From contig OW387139.1 of NCBI GenBank assembly GCA_936440205.1, positions 36,916,378 through 36,980,377 on the forward strand: DNA of 64,000 nucleotides, read 5' to 3'. This document shows, one piece after another, positions 37,042 to 49,000 of this stretch (the stretch's first letter is position 1; each line of letters begins with the position of its first letter). The translations under genes and the position numbers were made by a program. This DNA comes from Lepidonotus clava (taxonomy: Eukaryota; Annelida; Polychaeta; Phyllodocida; Polynoidae). The notes under the pieces are model-generated. The model did no database searches. It saw only the letters and a program-made list of their open reading frames with translations, and had not been told where the DNA came from.

Positions 37042-40000
37042 ATGGAGAAGGGATACGAAAATAAAGGTAGGTCTTCTTTTACTAATGTGTAGCTAGATAT
37101 TGGACTAGAAGTAGTTGGTAGTGATGAGACAGGGTATACTATTTGTTTATTCAACGCTTGAATTGCGTATAATTAGAACATTATGTATTTGATATGATAT
37201 TTTACGTGCACGTCAATGGGTCTAAATAAATGAAGTGCCTACGGTGATTATTAAGGATATCTGATATTACATATATATATATATATATAACCACTTCGAG
37301 TTTCGAACGACATAGCTAATCATTACGATAATATCTGTATGCTCTCTGGAAAAACAACTAGGACTATTGCATTTGTTTATTGGCACCCTGCAAAAAGTAG
37401 GGTTACAAAAATTAGTTTATAAATACACTCATTATATGTTCCTGCCCACGGAAATCTTTAGTAAAATGCAAAAGATTTATGCGTGGCTTTGAAGAGAAAC
37501 TAGAGGTAGATTGATTCCATTGGCCGCAACCTCAGAACTCTATGGTTTCTGTAAGAAACCAAACAGGTGTTTAATACCTGTTATGAAAGGCACTTTGGAA
37601 AAGAACAAGATCCGGTCATTCATTTATGTATAGGTAACACAGAATTTTCAAGTAGATACCCTTTTGTCCTGCATCTCCCATAGACTTGTAAGGATATGAA
37701 ACTAAAATATTGCATTTAAGAAGCAAATTATGTCATCTAACTCAAAAATGTAGCAACGATTGGATCAGACTGCCACCTATCAAGTTAAAATTATCTCAGG
37801 ATCTACCTGGCGAGACAATTGGTCTGGCGGAACGCGGACCCGTCGAAAGTGGAGGGCACATGGGGTAACTGGTCAGTGCGGCCAGACAAAAGGTCGGTGA
37901 CCATGGCATGCCACCTGGTGCTAAATCGGTTATGTATACCTGTTACACCATTGTTCATCATTAGTTATGTTTTCCCTTTGCTTTACCTAGTAGCAGTGGC
38001 GGATCCAGGATTTTTAAAGTGTGGGGGAGGGGGTGCCATTGGGAAAAGTTTTCTTTAATTACTCTTTGGCCGAATTTTAGATTAAAAAAGTGTAAATTTG
38101 GGGGGGGGGGAGGAAAACGGGGCCTCTCAATCTGCCACTGTAGTGATACAAATATAATCCCGTTAATTACAAGTTTATGCATATATTATGTATCATAATA
38201 ACTTAATTCGGTATCAGTAAAACAATTTAACAATAATCGATGTTCTCAATGTCGATATCGGAGATCCAGACGGTCCTCTTTCATAGGCTATCCTACACTA
38301 CTAACATTTTAGTTGGGATTCAAAAACTGCCAACCTATACAGCCATAATAACGTTAATATATAGTAATAGTTCCAAAATACTTTACTTTTCGATGTCCTA
38401 ATCTATACCAATGTTCAGCCATAACCCTATATGAAGTAAAACAAGTTATTCTAAAAATATTTGTATCATTAGATGTACTAGGCCTATATGCCTATAACAG
38501 GTGGATCTAGTGTCATAAAACAGTAACTTTTAATTTTTCTTGAATAGCTATAGCTTTTAATTCACCTTTGGTATATTAAATTTTATTGAAAATATGCCTC
38601 AAAGCATCTCATATGTTTATGTTGTGATGCCCCCAGGCATCAGGGACCATATCTTTGTAACTGTAGTGGTGCGGGGTGGTCTTGGCTTTGGACAGCTGGC
38701 CCAGGTTCAATCCTTGGCAAGGACAATTAGACCACCTTGCTTTGGCATCATTCTCACCCCGTAGATTTGGTCAGCCGATTGGTACAGTCAAAAACCAGAG
38801 TTATTCTCAATATAGCTGAAAAATGGTTAAGTAGACCTTAAGGATAATGCCCACAAACCAGTACTTCCCCCTAGTGGTGAAAACTGTAAAATCCCCCTGG
38901 GGTATAGGGAAATGCCTAAAACTTGATTTAAAATGTTATTCATAATGTAAGACGTCTGTTTTGGAACCTTAAACCAAATTTGAATGATTTAGGGAATTTA
39001 CCTTTTGCCTTACTAATCCTTGTTGGACAAAAAGTGGTGCTTGGTCACTAAATACACTTAAATTTCACAAATTTCATCCTTACAAGCTAATTGCTGAGGA
39101 TATAAAGGATCCTGTTGTTCTAATGTGTTATCAAGTTTAGCTGCTTTGAAAATTATTTAGTGATCTATTTATTCTGTATCCTTTTCTTTTTTTTATCTCT
39201 GCAGTACAAAACATGCCAGAAAAGTATGATGTTTTTTCTATTTGTCATACATATTTCTTCACCTAACTCAGTAGATCACCCCAGGACCTATGCTTATTTT
39301 TTTGTTTTATGTTCACAACATATGTAAGTATACAGTGATTTTGAGAAAAGTTCCATGTTAAGAAATCTTTTTATAGCGGGTTTTAAGCAAAATAAGGGCT
39401 TCCTAAAAGAGCCTCCACAGACATCTAACACTTTTTTCTTCAAATAAAATATATATCAAATGCAATATTTAGCCCCAAAATAAATCTATAAGACCTCCTT
39501 GATACATTTCATGCAAGAATTATTGATAAGATATATAAATTTTTTATCTCAATTTCATCAGTATTTTATCTCTGATTTTCTCTAAAAATGTCCCGAGGTG
39601 TCATCTAATAACTCATTAGCCCCAGGACCCCCACTTTTCTTTTCATTTATTGGCTTTGCATCACCAGGGGTTCAATTGTGCCAAATTACAATGCATTTCC
39701 ATGTTTCGTTTAGTTAGTGGGCATTATCCTTAAACTTCAACACATCATCATCTTTGTAACTGATTTTCATGATTAGGCTAATCAGGTGAAATTTGATTAG
39801 TGTCTCATAAGGCCTGATTTCGTGTGTTGCCAAAAGTAGGGATGTCTTTTCAAAATGACATTGAAAAAGGATTGTTATAGGTATAGTTACTTTGATTGAC
39901 GGACAGAAGAAATATGAATGAGACACTTGTCAAAACTCACAAGATTAGCTTAATCACTGAAATAAGTTACGAAGGTCACGGCCGGATCCAGAGATTTTCA

Positions 40001-41226
40001 AAGGGGGGGGGGGCTATTGTTAAAAATTCCGCCAGACCATCCGGTCCTGAAAACTTTACACTAAAAATATATAAATTAGGCCTATTTGGTCAAAAATAAG
40101 GGGGCACCCTCTAAATCCGCCGCTGTGTGTTCAAATGTATGAAAATATCTATCACTTAGGCCTACATGTTAATTATTATAAAAATGCCGACTTCTGTAAA
40201 ACATAAATTTTTATTTTTTCAATAGCTACGGCTGGCTTGGACGACATTGCGCTAATTCAGTCGAAGTCAGGCTTTGACGGTTACGTCCGATGCGTAGGTA
40301 AGCAAGTGGAGATACTTCGAGGAACTTATATAAAAACGATGTTTTGAGTGACGCATTAGATTTGTATGTACATTGAAACATAATATATGGGTAAACAGAA
40401 TATTTAGAAAAATGAGCTTCAAAAATGGAAAAGGCACCTCGGGTTTCAATTGAATGTGCATCATTGAATATCATTTTAACTATTTGGTTCAATTTGGATT
40501 GAAATTCGCTGTTAAACATAAAATACATTGTTGGCAGATAAAATATCATGAATCTTATTTTTTTTTTTGTCCTCCAGATGATCATCCCCTAAGCCGAAGA
40601 GGAGACGCCGATCAAACAAATATCATACCAGAAAGTGCCACAACAGGTAAAATAAACGCTTCTGTGATTAATCAGATATCACTTCGTAATTCAAGGCACG
40701 ATCTTTCAAATCATATAAGTTATCATTAATTTGTAATAAAAGATGTAGAATTAGTGCCTATATTCTTTGATTGTCGAGATATATTGTTTAGCTTTTGGAG
40801 ATGAAGTGTGTGGTGTGGCACGAGAAGTAACATATTTGTACAAAATCTGATGAGAGAACAAATAATTAAGAAGCATGTCACATGTCAACACAAAGATGGG
40901 AAAATGACATATTTCAGTAGGCAGCCTTAATGTTCACCGCCTCTCCACCCACCACTTCTTTTCTGTTTCCCCCTCAAAATTCCGGATCCGCGTTGCCTCT
41001 ACTCGTAATGGTATAGTAATGGGATAGGTTTTCATAAATCGTAACACGTCAGTTTAATTCAAAACATTACTTCACGTATGACCATGGCATGTTCTTTTCT
41101 TTTCTAGATACAAAGACAAAGAAAAAGCTGCCTTTCTGGAAACGGTGTTGTCGGAAAATATGCTGCTGTTGTTCCTGCTGTAAATGTTGTCGTTGTTGCT
41201 GTTGCGCTGATGTTGACGAGGACTGA
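37042..41226 (+). CDS. Small cysteine-rich-tail protein, 94 residues, four coding exons
   Basis: Coding exons are 37042-37066, 40226-40297, 40578-40646 and 41108-41226 (stop TGA at 41224). All three junctions are phase 1, with consensus borders (donors GTAGGT, GTAAGC, GTAAAA; acceptors with T/C tracts ending TAG or CAG). The total is 285 nt. The first exon probably extends 5' to an acceptor at 37010. The protein starts MEKGYENK, has a hydrophilic middle (residues about 9-55), then TKTKKKLPFWKRCC and a tail with 14 Cys among 22 residues, broken only by single or paired Arg, Lys, Ile and Ser, and ends ADVDED. No signal peptide or membrane helix is visible. A basic/aromatic patch next to clustered Cys is what S-acylated (palmitoylated) peripheral membrane proteins show; metal binding is the alternative. 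I do not recognise the family. Intron 1 is filled with MITE, SINE and piggyBac-like insertions. The clean splice chain argues strongly for a real gene. Confidence 0.75.
37994..38140. mobile_element. CAGNGGCGGATCCAG-family MITE, copy 3
   Basis: It starts CAGTGGCGGATCCAGG and ends TCTGCCACTG, with G-rich internal tracts, 147 bp. It sits in intron 1 of the Cys-rich-tail gene. Confidence 0.7.
38650..38800 (+). mobile_element. Possible tRNA-derived SINE
   Basis: GGTTCAATCC (B-box shape) follows a degenerate A-box-like 'ggtggtcttggctttgg' at a tRNA-like distance. No clear tail or target duplication was seen, and the piggyBac-like element starts shortly after. Tentative. Confidence 0.35.
38842..39729. 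mobile_element. TTAA-flanked piggyBac-like element, 888 bp
   Basis: TTAA lies on both sides (38838-38841 and 39730-39733). The ends carry a 17-bp inverted repeat, GGATAATGCCCACAAAC versus GGATAATGCCCACTAAC. TTAA duplication is the hallmark of piggyBac transposition. No transposase frame is visible, so it is a non-autonomous or decayed copy. It lies in intron 1 of the Cys-rich-tail gene. Confidence 0.7.
39978..40125. mobile_element. CAGNGGCGGATCCAG-family MITE, copy 4
   Basis: The left end is CACGGCCGGATCCAGAG and the right end AAATCCGCCGCTG (inverted), with a G-tract near the left end, 148 bp. It ends 100 bp before exon 2 of the Cys-rich-tail gene. Confidence 0.65.
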
Positions 41227-41497
41227 TTCAAATTACATGTCTAATCGGAATGCTTAGTACTTTTATACATTTCATAACTTCTATTTTGTTATTATCGGCA
41301 TCATATGCCGAACTGAGTAATCCCTCGTGAAAACGGAAGACTTGAATCCAATCATATCTTGTGTACGTTGTTTTAGTGAAATGAAAAAAACTATTGTGAT
41401 CTTGCCAAACATTTTCAGCAAAAATATCAAAACGTGTCCCTACGCATTTAATTGCTTTGTAGGATGCGTTTGATATCATGAGCAAAAAAACTGTGGT

Positions 41498-41503
41498 AAT
41501 AAA
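41498..41503 (+). terminator. Candidate poly(A) signal, Cys-rich-tail gene
   Basis: AATAAA about 270 nt after the stop codon. Further AATAAA words at 42047 and 42306 are alternatives. Confidence 0.4.
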
Positions 41504-42797
41504 TCATTGTTTTGCATAAGAAGGTTGGTAATGACTGCTGCAATATATATGCATAATTAATCTGAACACATACCTTTTTACATATTTCTTATATTATATA
41601 AGTTTACTACTGAAACGTTTACATTTATTAGAGCTTAGCAGTGGCACGGTCTAGCATTTTGAAAGGTGATCGAGGTTTTAGGAGATGTTCTCAATCGTGG
41701 ATGCTTGGATCGGTTTAACACAAAAACCATAAATTTTCCAAGGAGAGGCATTTATTCCCCTTTTTAAATGTGCAAATCAGCTATCAGGATACATTTTAAT
41801 ATGATTTAAAATAACACATAGCATTTTGTCTTGGACAGTGTAATGTCTATTGCCTTATCTTGTTTCACATCATAGAGATGTATTCTTAGGTAGTTTTCAG
41901 TATTTGAAATACTTGATATTTTTAAGTTGATATGAATGTTTCAACTGTATCTAGCAATGTGTTCACGAATGTATTGGTTCACTCATGGAATCTGTGCGGC
42001 ACAATTCAATTGTGCCTTGTGCTTACAATTGAGCAAATTCTGTGCCAATAAATGATTATGACGTGTACGACAAGTAAACCCGAAACAATATCGCGATACA
42101 TTGATACAACATGCTTGTGTTGTGTCAGCGCATTGAGCAGGATGATAGTGATAAACCTACCGAACATAATTCACTTAATCAAACAAATCTTAATTTCTTT
42201 TGCTTAATAACAGAAGTTCATCTGATTTACACATGTTCTGTTACCCTGCACACAACGAACAATGTTCCTGAGTAATACTGCAATACGCAATTATAGATTT
42301 GTACCAATAAAGTTTTTATCCGAAGGTTCTGTCTTTTTATGATTTTGATATTCATCAAATTGAAATAAAGCTTCGATGGGGAGATGCCCTGTGAGTACTG
42401 TTGGAGAAAGCAGACCAATACACCGAATCACCCTTCCGTCTTCGGTCGAGGATTCTCAATTATAACAGGGTCTAGAAAATTACAATTTCCATGAAGAAAT
42501 TGTTTACCTGAGAAAATGGAACACACATAACAAAGACATCTCTTTCAAATCGATACTTTCTAAGAACTGGTCACTGGCCTAAATGAAACTGGCTCTCATA
42601 CAATTTCAAAAGATTTGTGGATCATCATCTAGGTGTTGCTTTTTTATCCATTAGAAACATACAATGTAATTAAAATCGGCACAATAATTTTAAAAAGGTA
42701 TGATTATTAATAGTACTGATGACCTTTTCCCCTTCTCTATCAAAGACTTTTCCACACACAAAAAATGATATCTTTCAATTTTCTTTGACGGTCAGTA

Positions 42798-42803
42798 TTT
42801 ATT
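42798..42803 (-). terminator. Candidate poly(A) signal, NUDT19-like gene
   Basis: TTTATT on +, i.e. AATAAA on the - strand, about 440 nt after the NUDT19-like stop codon. It is the first such word I find downstream. Confidence 0.4.
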
Positions 42804-43245
42804 GACTTCTTTCTCACTTATTCCACAGTACATGAGGTTGACCGGCCCTACTGTAGCATATGGTACATCTGGGGACAAGATTATTACATCGAGTCAACGT
42901 ATGTTATTCAATATAATCAAATTTTCAAATATCTAAAGAGGTATCAAATAATGAAGCCACTAAAACATTGCCACATCTTAATGTGAATATGTAAATAAGG
43001 TAATTATGTTTCACTGAGTATACATGTTTGTCAAAATATAAACTATACGGATAAATATTGACCATTACCGCAACCGTATTTACCCGGTATTACTGAAATA
43101 CCCATACATCCTTGTATTCAAAGAACAGCAAAATACATCAGCAATGCGACTCTCTGAGCATCTAATTCTAACTACATAAGCACCCAAGAAATACTTTAGT
43201 TTGGAATAAACAAAATGATATGACATTCTTCCGAGAGTTTGTTTT

Positions 43246-45391
43246 TTAAATGCCTCCCTGCATCTGATGCAGCCTTTTGTGTGGCACGGGCTGGCCCAGT
43301 TTGAGTTCAACGTTACACACATAGAAGGCGTGGTCTGATCCTGTAGGGAACTCCTGCCGATGATGACGTCTGGTGGCTGCTCTCAGCTCCTCGATGGTGT
43401 GCGGCTGACGCTTGGAAGATTTAACGCCCTCGTAGTCCGGTTTCTCAGGGTACAGATCATCACCTTTAAAAAAACAAATTGTATGCATAATCTCTTTTGA
43501 AATTTATAGACGTGTGGATTTAATCGGAAGTAGAAGCAAACCTTGCAGCTCTCATGATTTACTACGTCAATGTGAATTTAGGACCGTCATTTTAAATAAC
43601 CACATAAAACGCAAATATGTAACAAATAAGTTTTGCCTTGTACATAATTACATTGCTTAAACAAATACAATTTCAAATCATTTAGGTTATTTTATAATTT
43701 TTTCTAACAGCTAGCCCGTTGGGCTGGTGGAAACTCTTAAGCTGACAATTAAAGATTTGCTATTTACATCTGATGCCAATTCAATTCAAAGTTTATATGA
43801 GCCAGTCAACATTGATCATGAGTATTTTCTGAACAGATAGAATAGTGGGACAGTGTACCAAAAAGCTGAATAACAATTACAATGTTAAAGGTGGATCTAC
43901 CAAAAATATGAAATATGAGTTTGCTTATTGTTTCTATATTTTTCTGGAAACAAAAGAACCAATGTTGGGTGACCTAATACCTGGTAAGACCGCAATGTTT
44001 CCATCCTTGCACTCGAGGTATACACTCATGTATCGCTCGAGACCAAGAGCTGCTCGCTGCCGTGCAAACGTGTGCAGCACAGAGATCTTGGGGAAGTTGT
44101 GAATTCGCGCCATCTCAAACGGCTGTGGCCCATACTTCCGTATTTCATCATCTTCGAAGTATTCGTCTGGTGACACCCACTGAAACAAGCATTGAAAGGA
44201 GCATGGGTAAACTGAATTGTTCACTGGTTGGTAGACATGTAATGCATAATTATTCCAGTTACTAAAAAAAATCTGAAATATTCATCTGTAAAATACTAAA
44301 GTTAACAACAAAACATTTTCAATTTCACTTGAATTGACTAATAAGAAAAATAAATGTTTCGAGGTCGGACGAATGTTTATTGTTCAACACTTTCTGCATC
44401 CATAGATCATGTAGGTTCTCAAAAGAAATTACACAAAAAAATCCGACCTACCTACCCTATTTGATTTTGACCAATGATACATGGACGTAACTAGGTTTTT
44501 TTTACCTTTTCATAAAAAGTCGATTGTATTTCTTTAGAAGATAATTTTTATAAATTTTCATGGAATCAAATGTGTAATAATCCCGACCTTAGCATCTGTG
44601 GTTTCACTGCCATCACAATTCACGAGTGGTATCCAGTCCAGACAGCACAAGTAGAACACGGTATCAAAACGGTGGGGCCTTGGGGAGGGGCCGTTACTTT
44701 CTGCTTTTATTTTAGGAGGAGTTAGCCAGTTGCTCCATTCTTGTAAGGCCCATACATCAGGTACAACTTGAAGTTCTTTGCAATACAGACTGAACTTTCG
44801 AGGATCTAACTTCACTTTCTTCCTAAATTCATCGATAACTTTGTCTTCAACATTGGGCATTCTGGCTCCCTTCACCAACAGAACCCCAGACTCTTCAAAT
44901 GTCTCCCTGATAGCAGCAATCCTGAAGGCCAGCTCTCGTGGAATAGCAGTGGGTTGATCTCCAGCAAGAAGAGGTGGTCTTTTCCTGCCAATGTTCAACT
45001 CTCCCAATATGTCACCAAGGTCTCTTTTGGTGCAGTATCTAAAGACATTGGCCCACTCCAGTGAAAAATCAGCTTCACCTGCGGTTCCACCAGGGAAGAC
45101 GTGGGCACCTCCCATAAATTTACTTTTCTGATTTCTTTTCAGCAACAGAAGTCGGTAATCAAAAGCAGATGCATTTTCACTTTGTGAGCCCTTATCTCCG
45201 ACGCTGAGTGTGCTGTCTTTTGCTGCAATGATGATTGTTGCAGAATCTCTCCAATGCTTCAGCTCTGATTCTGAACTGTTACTCTCATTATCAGCAACAC
45301 TCATCATGGCACTGGTTGAAAATGCACTGTGCCATTTCTGCAAATTCAACCCTTGCCTCAAAGGCTTCAACACACTGCGAATTACAAGCAT
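43246..45391 (-). CDS. NUDT19: NUDT19-like Nudix hydrolase (acyl-CoA/CoA diphosphatase family), 406 residues
   Basis: Exons on the - strand are 45391-44588, 44179-43981 and 43463-43246 (804 + 199 + 218 nt). The ATG at 45391 has an in-frame stop just upstream. The Nudix fold is seen as GGAHVFPGG (residues 94-102) and, after an insertion of about 60 residues, RETFEESGV (162-170), the REUXEEXGU half of the Nudix box. An insertion splitting the box is characteristic of NUDT19. The middle exon carries the WVSPDEY motif that also follows the core in vertebrate NUDT19. Length is close to the human protein (375). The family hydrolyses CoA and acyl-CoA esters to 3',5'-ADP and phosphopantetheines. The N-terminus (Arg/Lys/Ser-rich, no acid in the first 30 residues) looks like a mitochondrial presequence, while the C-terminus (HQMQGGI) is not a PTS1 signal, unlike the peroxisomal mammalian enzyme. 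The first donor (AAG|GTCGGG) is weak, but no other GT fits before the frame stops. Confidence 0.92.
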
Positions 45392-46034
45392 TTCTGCAGA
45401 TTACAATTGACAGAAACAGCTGCAGATTACAGTTGACAGAAACAGTCTATTTCGTGACCTGAGAACTCAGGTGAAGTATGAACCAGAGAAGGCGGGGCCT
45501 ACGTGCACTGTGGACAAAGCCTCATGAGCGATCTTCACGATCACTTTCCTTTCAATATTGCAACATCAGCGACGTGTCACACAATATCTGCTAGTGCAAT
45601 AAATGTCCTGTGTGTCTGGTAACCATATGCAACTTGTGTTAAGCAAACTGTTTATCATTTCCCACCTTAATTGTATAGTTTTTCTTGATCTTGGGCGCAA
45701 TTTTGTCCTGCCTTGTACTTTGGATGTGGAAATCTTCGGCGCCGGAGGTTAAAAAACTGTTTGTTTCCGGTCATATAAAACGAATTATTATTTAGTTTTA
45801 TATTCGTTTTCATTGTAGACTCATTTAATGACAATGAATGAATATGGTATCATTCATTATAAATCGAAAAAATAATAAAAGTTTATGACCCGTCGCTTCT
45901 GCGCATGTCTAAGGTTATCGCTTCCGGTGTCAACAAAGATAATGGAGTAGTCAATCTGTCAGCTGTAGAAATTGTGGACTTTGTTTAATGGATCGCAGGG
46001 CACAAGAAGTGCGCTTGCGGTATCTGAAGATGCC
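45392..46034. promoter_or_regulatory. Divergent promoter interval between NUDT19-like and ARRDC-like genes
   Basis: The two start codons are 643 bp apart on opposite strands. The interval holds two ETS-type TTCCGG words (45765-45770, 45922-45927) and a GCGCATG word at 45901-45907 like an NRF1 half-site. These are common in broadly expressed bidirectional promoters. No TATA box is placed convincingly for either gene. Transcription starts are not known. Confidence 0.55.
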
Positions 46035-49000
46035 ATGGGAAAGTTGAAATGTTTCGAAATCGTTTTTACGGAGAACAAGTCGGTGTACCATCCGGGTGAG
46101 CGAGTAGCAGGACAATGTTTGGTGGAACTGAAGGGGGATATGCGGATGCGGGCCCTGCGCGTTTGCATCCGAGGCGTCGCCAAAGTGCACTGGACGGAGT
46201 CTCGTAGCACTGGCACTCGACTGGGGTCCTACACCGAACATTACAATGCTGAGGTCGAATACTTTTTCAAGCGACAAGTTTTGTTTGGTGGGGGTAGGTG
46301 TCAAGTTTTTGATTATGACAGTGTATATCCTAAAAAGCCTCTTAAATGTTAGTCACAATTGTTATCTCACAAGACACAACTGTCACTTTTCAAGAGTCAA
46401 TTTGTTTTTTTGGTTTTTTTTTTATCAAAATTTTAAAACCACAAGTTATGATCTTATACCCTATGTAATCAGAGATGACATTTCCTTATTTTCTGGCGTC
46501 ATGTTGAATATGACTGCTGTAAAATGTAGGGCCTAACTGGTAGTAATTGTTTTTTTCTTTTTTGAATTAGTTTTTATTGGGTCAATAAAGAGTTCAGCTC
46601 ATAGAACAGATGGATCCGTTTTAACGTACCTAAAGCCAGTTAAAACTAAAAGGGGGCGTGGCTTCATTTTAAAGACATTTCTCTCATGAAAGTGACTGGA
46701 ATATGTCTAGCAGATCTTCCTGTGTGGAAGTTATTGTAGGTCAATTGCAACGCTAATCATTACAAATAGGCAATGTTGGACTTATCCCCTAAGCCTAGCT
46801 TCAAAGAATGGACCCTCACTCTAAAGAGATTTAAATTTCAGATGTAGATAGAACCAGATAGAACCAGTTACAAGCTGTAGCATACAGCTTTATTCGTTTT
46901 AGACAAACTTTGGTTTGTAAACCTTCCATTATATTTATTGCTAGGATCATGCAAGTATCAGCTACCTGATCAGGGCTCCACAAATCATTTTGAAATGGGG
47001 TTGTCCGTTGGGTAACCACCCAGGGTAATCAGCTGGCTTTACTTGTTTGCCTAGGTCCATATTGTGGTAGCCCGAAATACAGCTTCAAAGAAATATATCA
47101 TGAAATACCTTAAAATTGTCAGGTCGAATGTACATAGAGATTTGAGTTTGTGGATATGAAACCACATCAAAATGTTTTTGATAAATAAGCATAAGCATTG
47201 GTTGTCTGCTGGGCAACAACCTAATTATATTTGGTTGCCCAGTAACATTTTCTGGTTGTCCCGGGCATCTTGACACCCGATTTGATCAAGACCTGCTGCT
47301 CCCTAAAATGAAATTCGGAAGTTGAAAGATTGTGGCAGGACATTACTTTAGTATTGAGCAGTGATAATGTTAAAACTTAGAATGCGACAATGCCGCACTC
47401 CTGTTCAAATTTGCTGAGACATATCTCACTGTAATGTGCCATTTTGGGTACATTTCAATTGAATTGAAATTCCTAATGTTCTATGGGCGCATTGATCTCA
47501 AAATCAATGTGCCATTTCAACTTTTAATGCGCCCAGGGCGCATGGCGCGGCCCTAACATTTTCGCTGATTGAGATTTAGCAAAATTACTTGTTCGTGAAG
47601 GCACCACTGAAAAATTGACTTTAGGGGACCCCTTGCACATAATTCCATTGATTGTCTGCAGGACTAGCGAATATCAAGTGTTGAACTGAGTCTGTAGAAA
47701 TAGGAAAAACTATTGTAAATGTTATATTCAAATGTACCATAAATCCCGTAGTATATCTATGATGTTAGGTTGAACCTCCGTGACCTTTAATTAAGGTCAC
47801 ACCCCAAATTTTGACATCTTCTCTACAGGAAAAAGGACAAACCTTGGTATAAGTTGCATCCCTACTTTGGTAATGATAACGTTTAGTCAAGGATAAATAG
47901 GCATGAGGTTTGAAAGTTAGTGCGCTACATGAACTCAGATGAACTTAGAAATGTTTACCGCCCACACTATAGCCATCGAATACAGAAATATTTTGATTGT
48001 AGGTTGACTTTCCAAGGTGAAAGTGACACTCTTTTCCGTTTGAATCATTTATAAGATACACACTGGGTTCTGATTTTTTTGTTCAAACCTTTTACCATAC
48101 ATTACATGCTCAGCTCATTCAAATGGTTTTCCACATCGTCCTTGGGCCCAGGGCTTTTTGTGACCTGTGGACCATTCAGGGAATGAGATACATGAAATCT
48201 TCTATGTCATAAAATGCATGGCCCCTGTTTCCAGTGCCGGGAATAGAACCAAGGACCTTCAGAACAGACGAGTGTTCTACCAATAAGCTAAATCTCCTCT
48301 ATAGCTAAAATTCTAAATACCCCATTGCTGCTTTTATGATAATTTTGGTCATCCATTAGTTTCGAAGCAGTGATGGATCAAGTGCAGGTTTTCTTTGGTC
48401 CACCTTGCTAAAGTGGGTTTCGAAGCGCTCCTAAGGGGAGGCGTAGTGATAATGAAGAGGAAGTCTGAATCAGGATGCTCTTTATCTCTCAGTTCCTGAG
48501 TTGGAAACATATACTCCTTGAGAGTTATTATAACACATAATCTAGGATCTACTGGGAAGTTTTTGGATGTAATAACACCCTCTCTTGCTGTGTTTGAGTA
48601 CTTGAGAAAGTCTCAACACAGCCATATTGGAATGAAGGACCAGATAAGGTCCAATAACTTTAGTGTAAACAACGTCTGAACTCTTTGACAAGACGTAAGT
48701 AGCATGAGTAACAACAGCTTACAAGTAATTTCTCCTAAAGATAATGTTTTTAATGGTGAACATTCTTTAAGAAATTCTAATACAAGATCACAGTATTATA
48801 CTGTGATCTTGTATTAGCGATATTTGGATTTACCTTTACAGACTGTCTGTATAGGTATATCCAAACATCGCTGTTTAAGAAAAACAGAGGACGGCGGGTG
48901 TTCAACTTTATTTCTAGCTGAGAAAAGATGGTATCAGTGTATTTTAAATATATTGAATTTCAAATCGAAATTTGATATTTTGATGGTAGGCCTGAGGAAG

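Noticed and set aside
40226-40585. 119-codon - strand open frame over the Cys-rich gene
   Set aside because: It is antisense to two small exons with good borders and has no motif of its own.
43934-44265. + strand frames opposite the NUDT19 middle exon
   Set aside because: They are shadows of the coding strand; the - strand reading continues the Nudix protein in phase.
45951-46304. Two - strand frames over ARRDC exon 1
   Set aside because: The + strand translation is a clear arrestin N-terminus, so these are mirror frames.
48817-48871. MicroRNA precursor
   Set aside because: The hairpin has a 1-nt centre and almost fully paired arms, unlike animal pre-miRNAs with loops of several bases.
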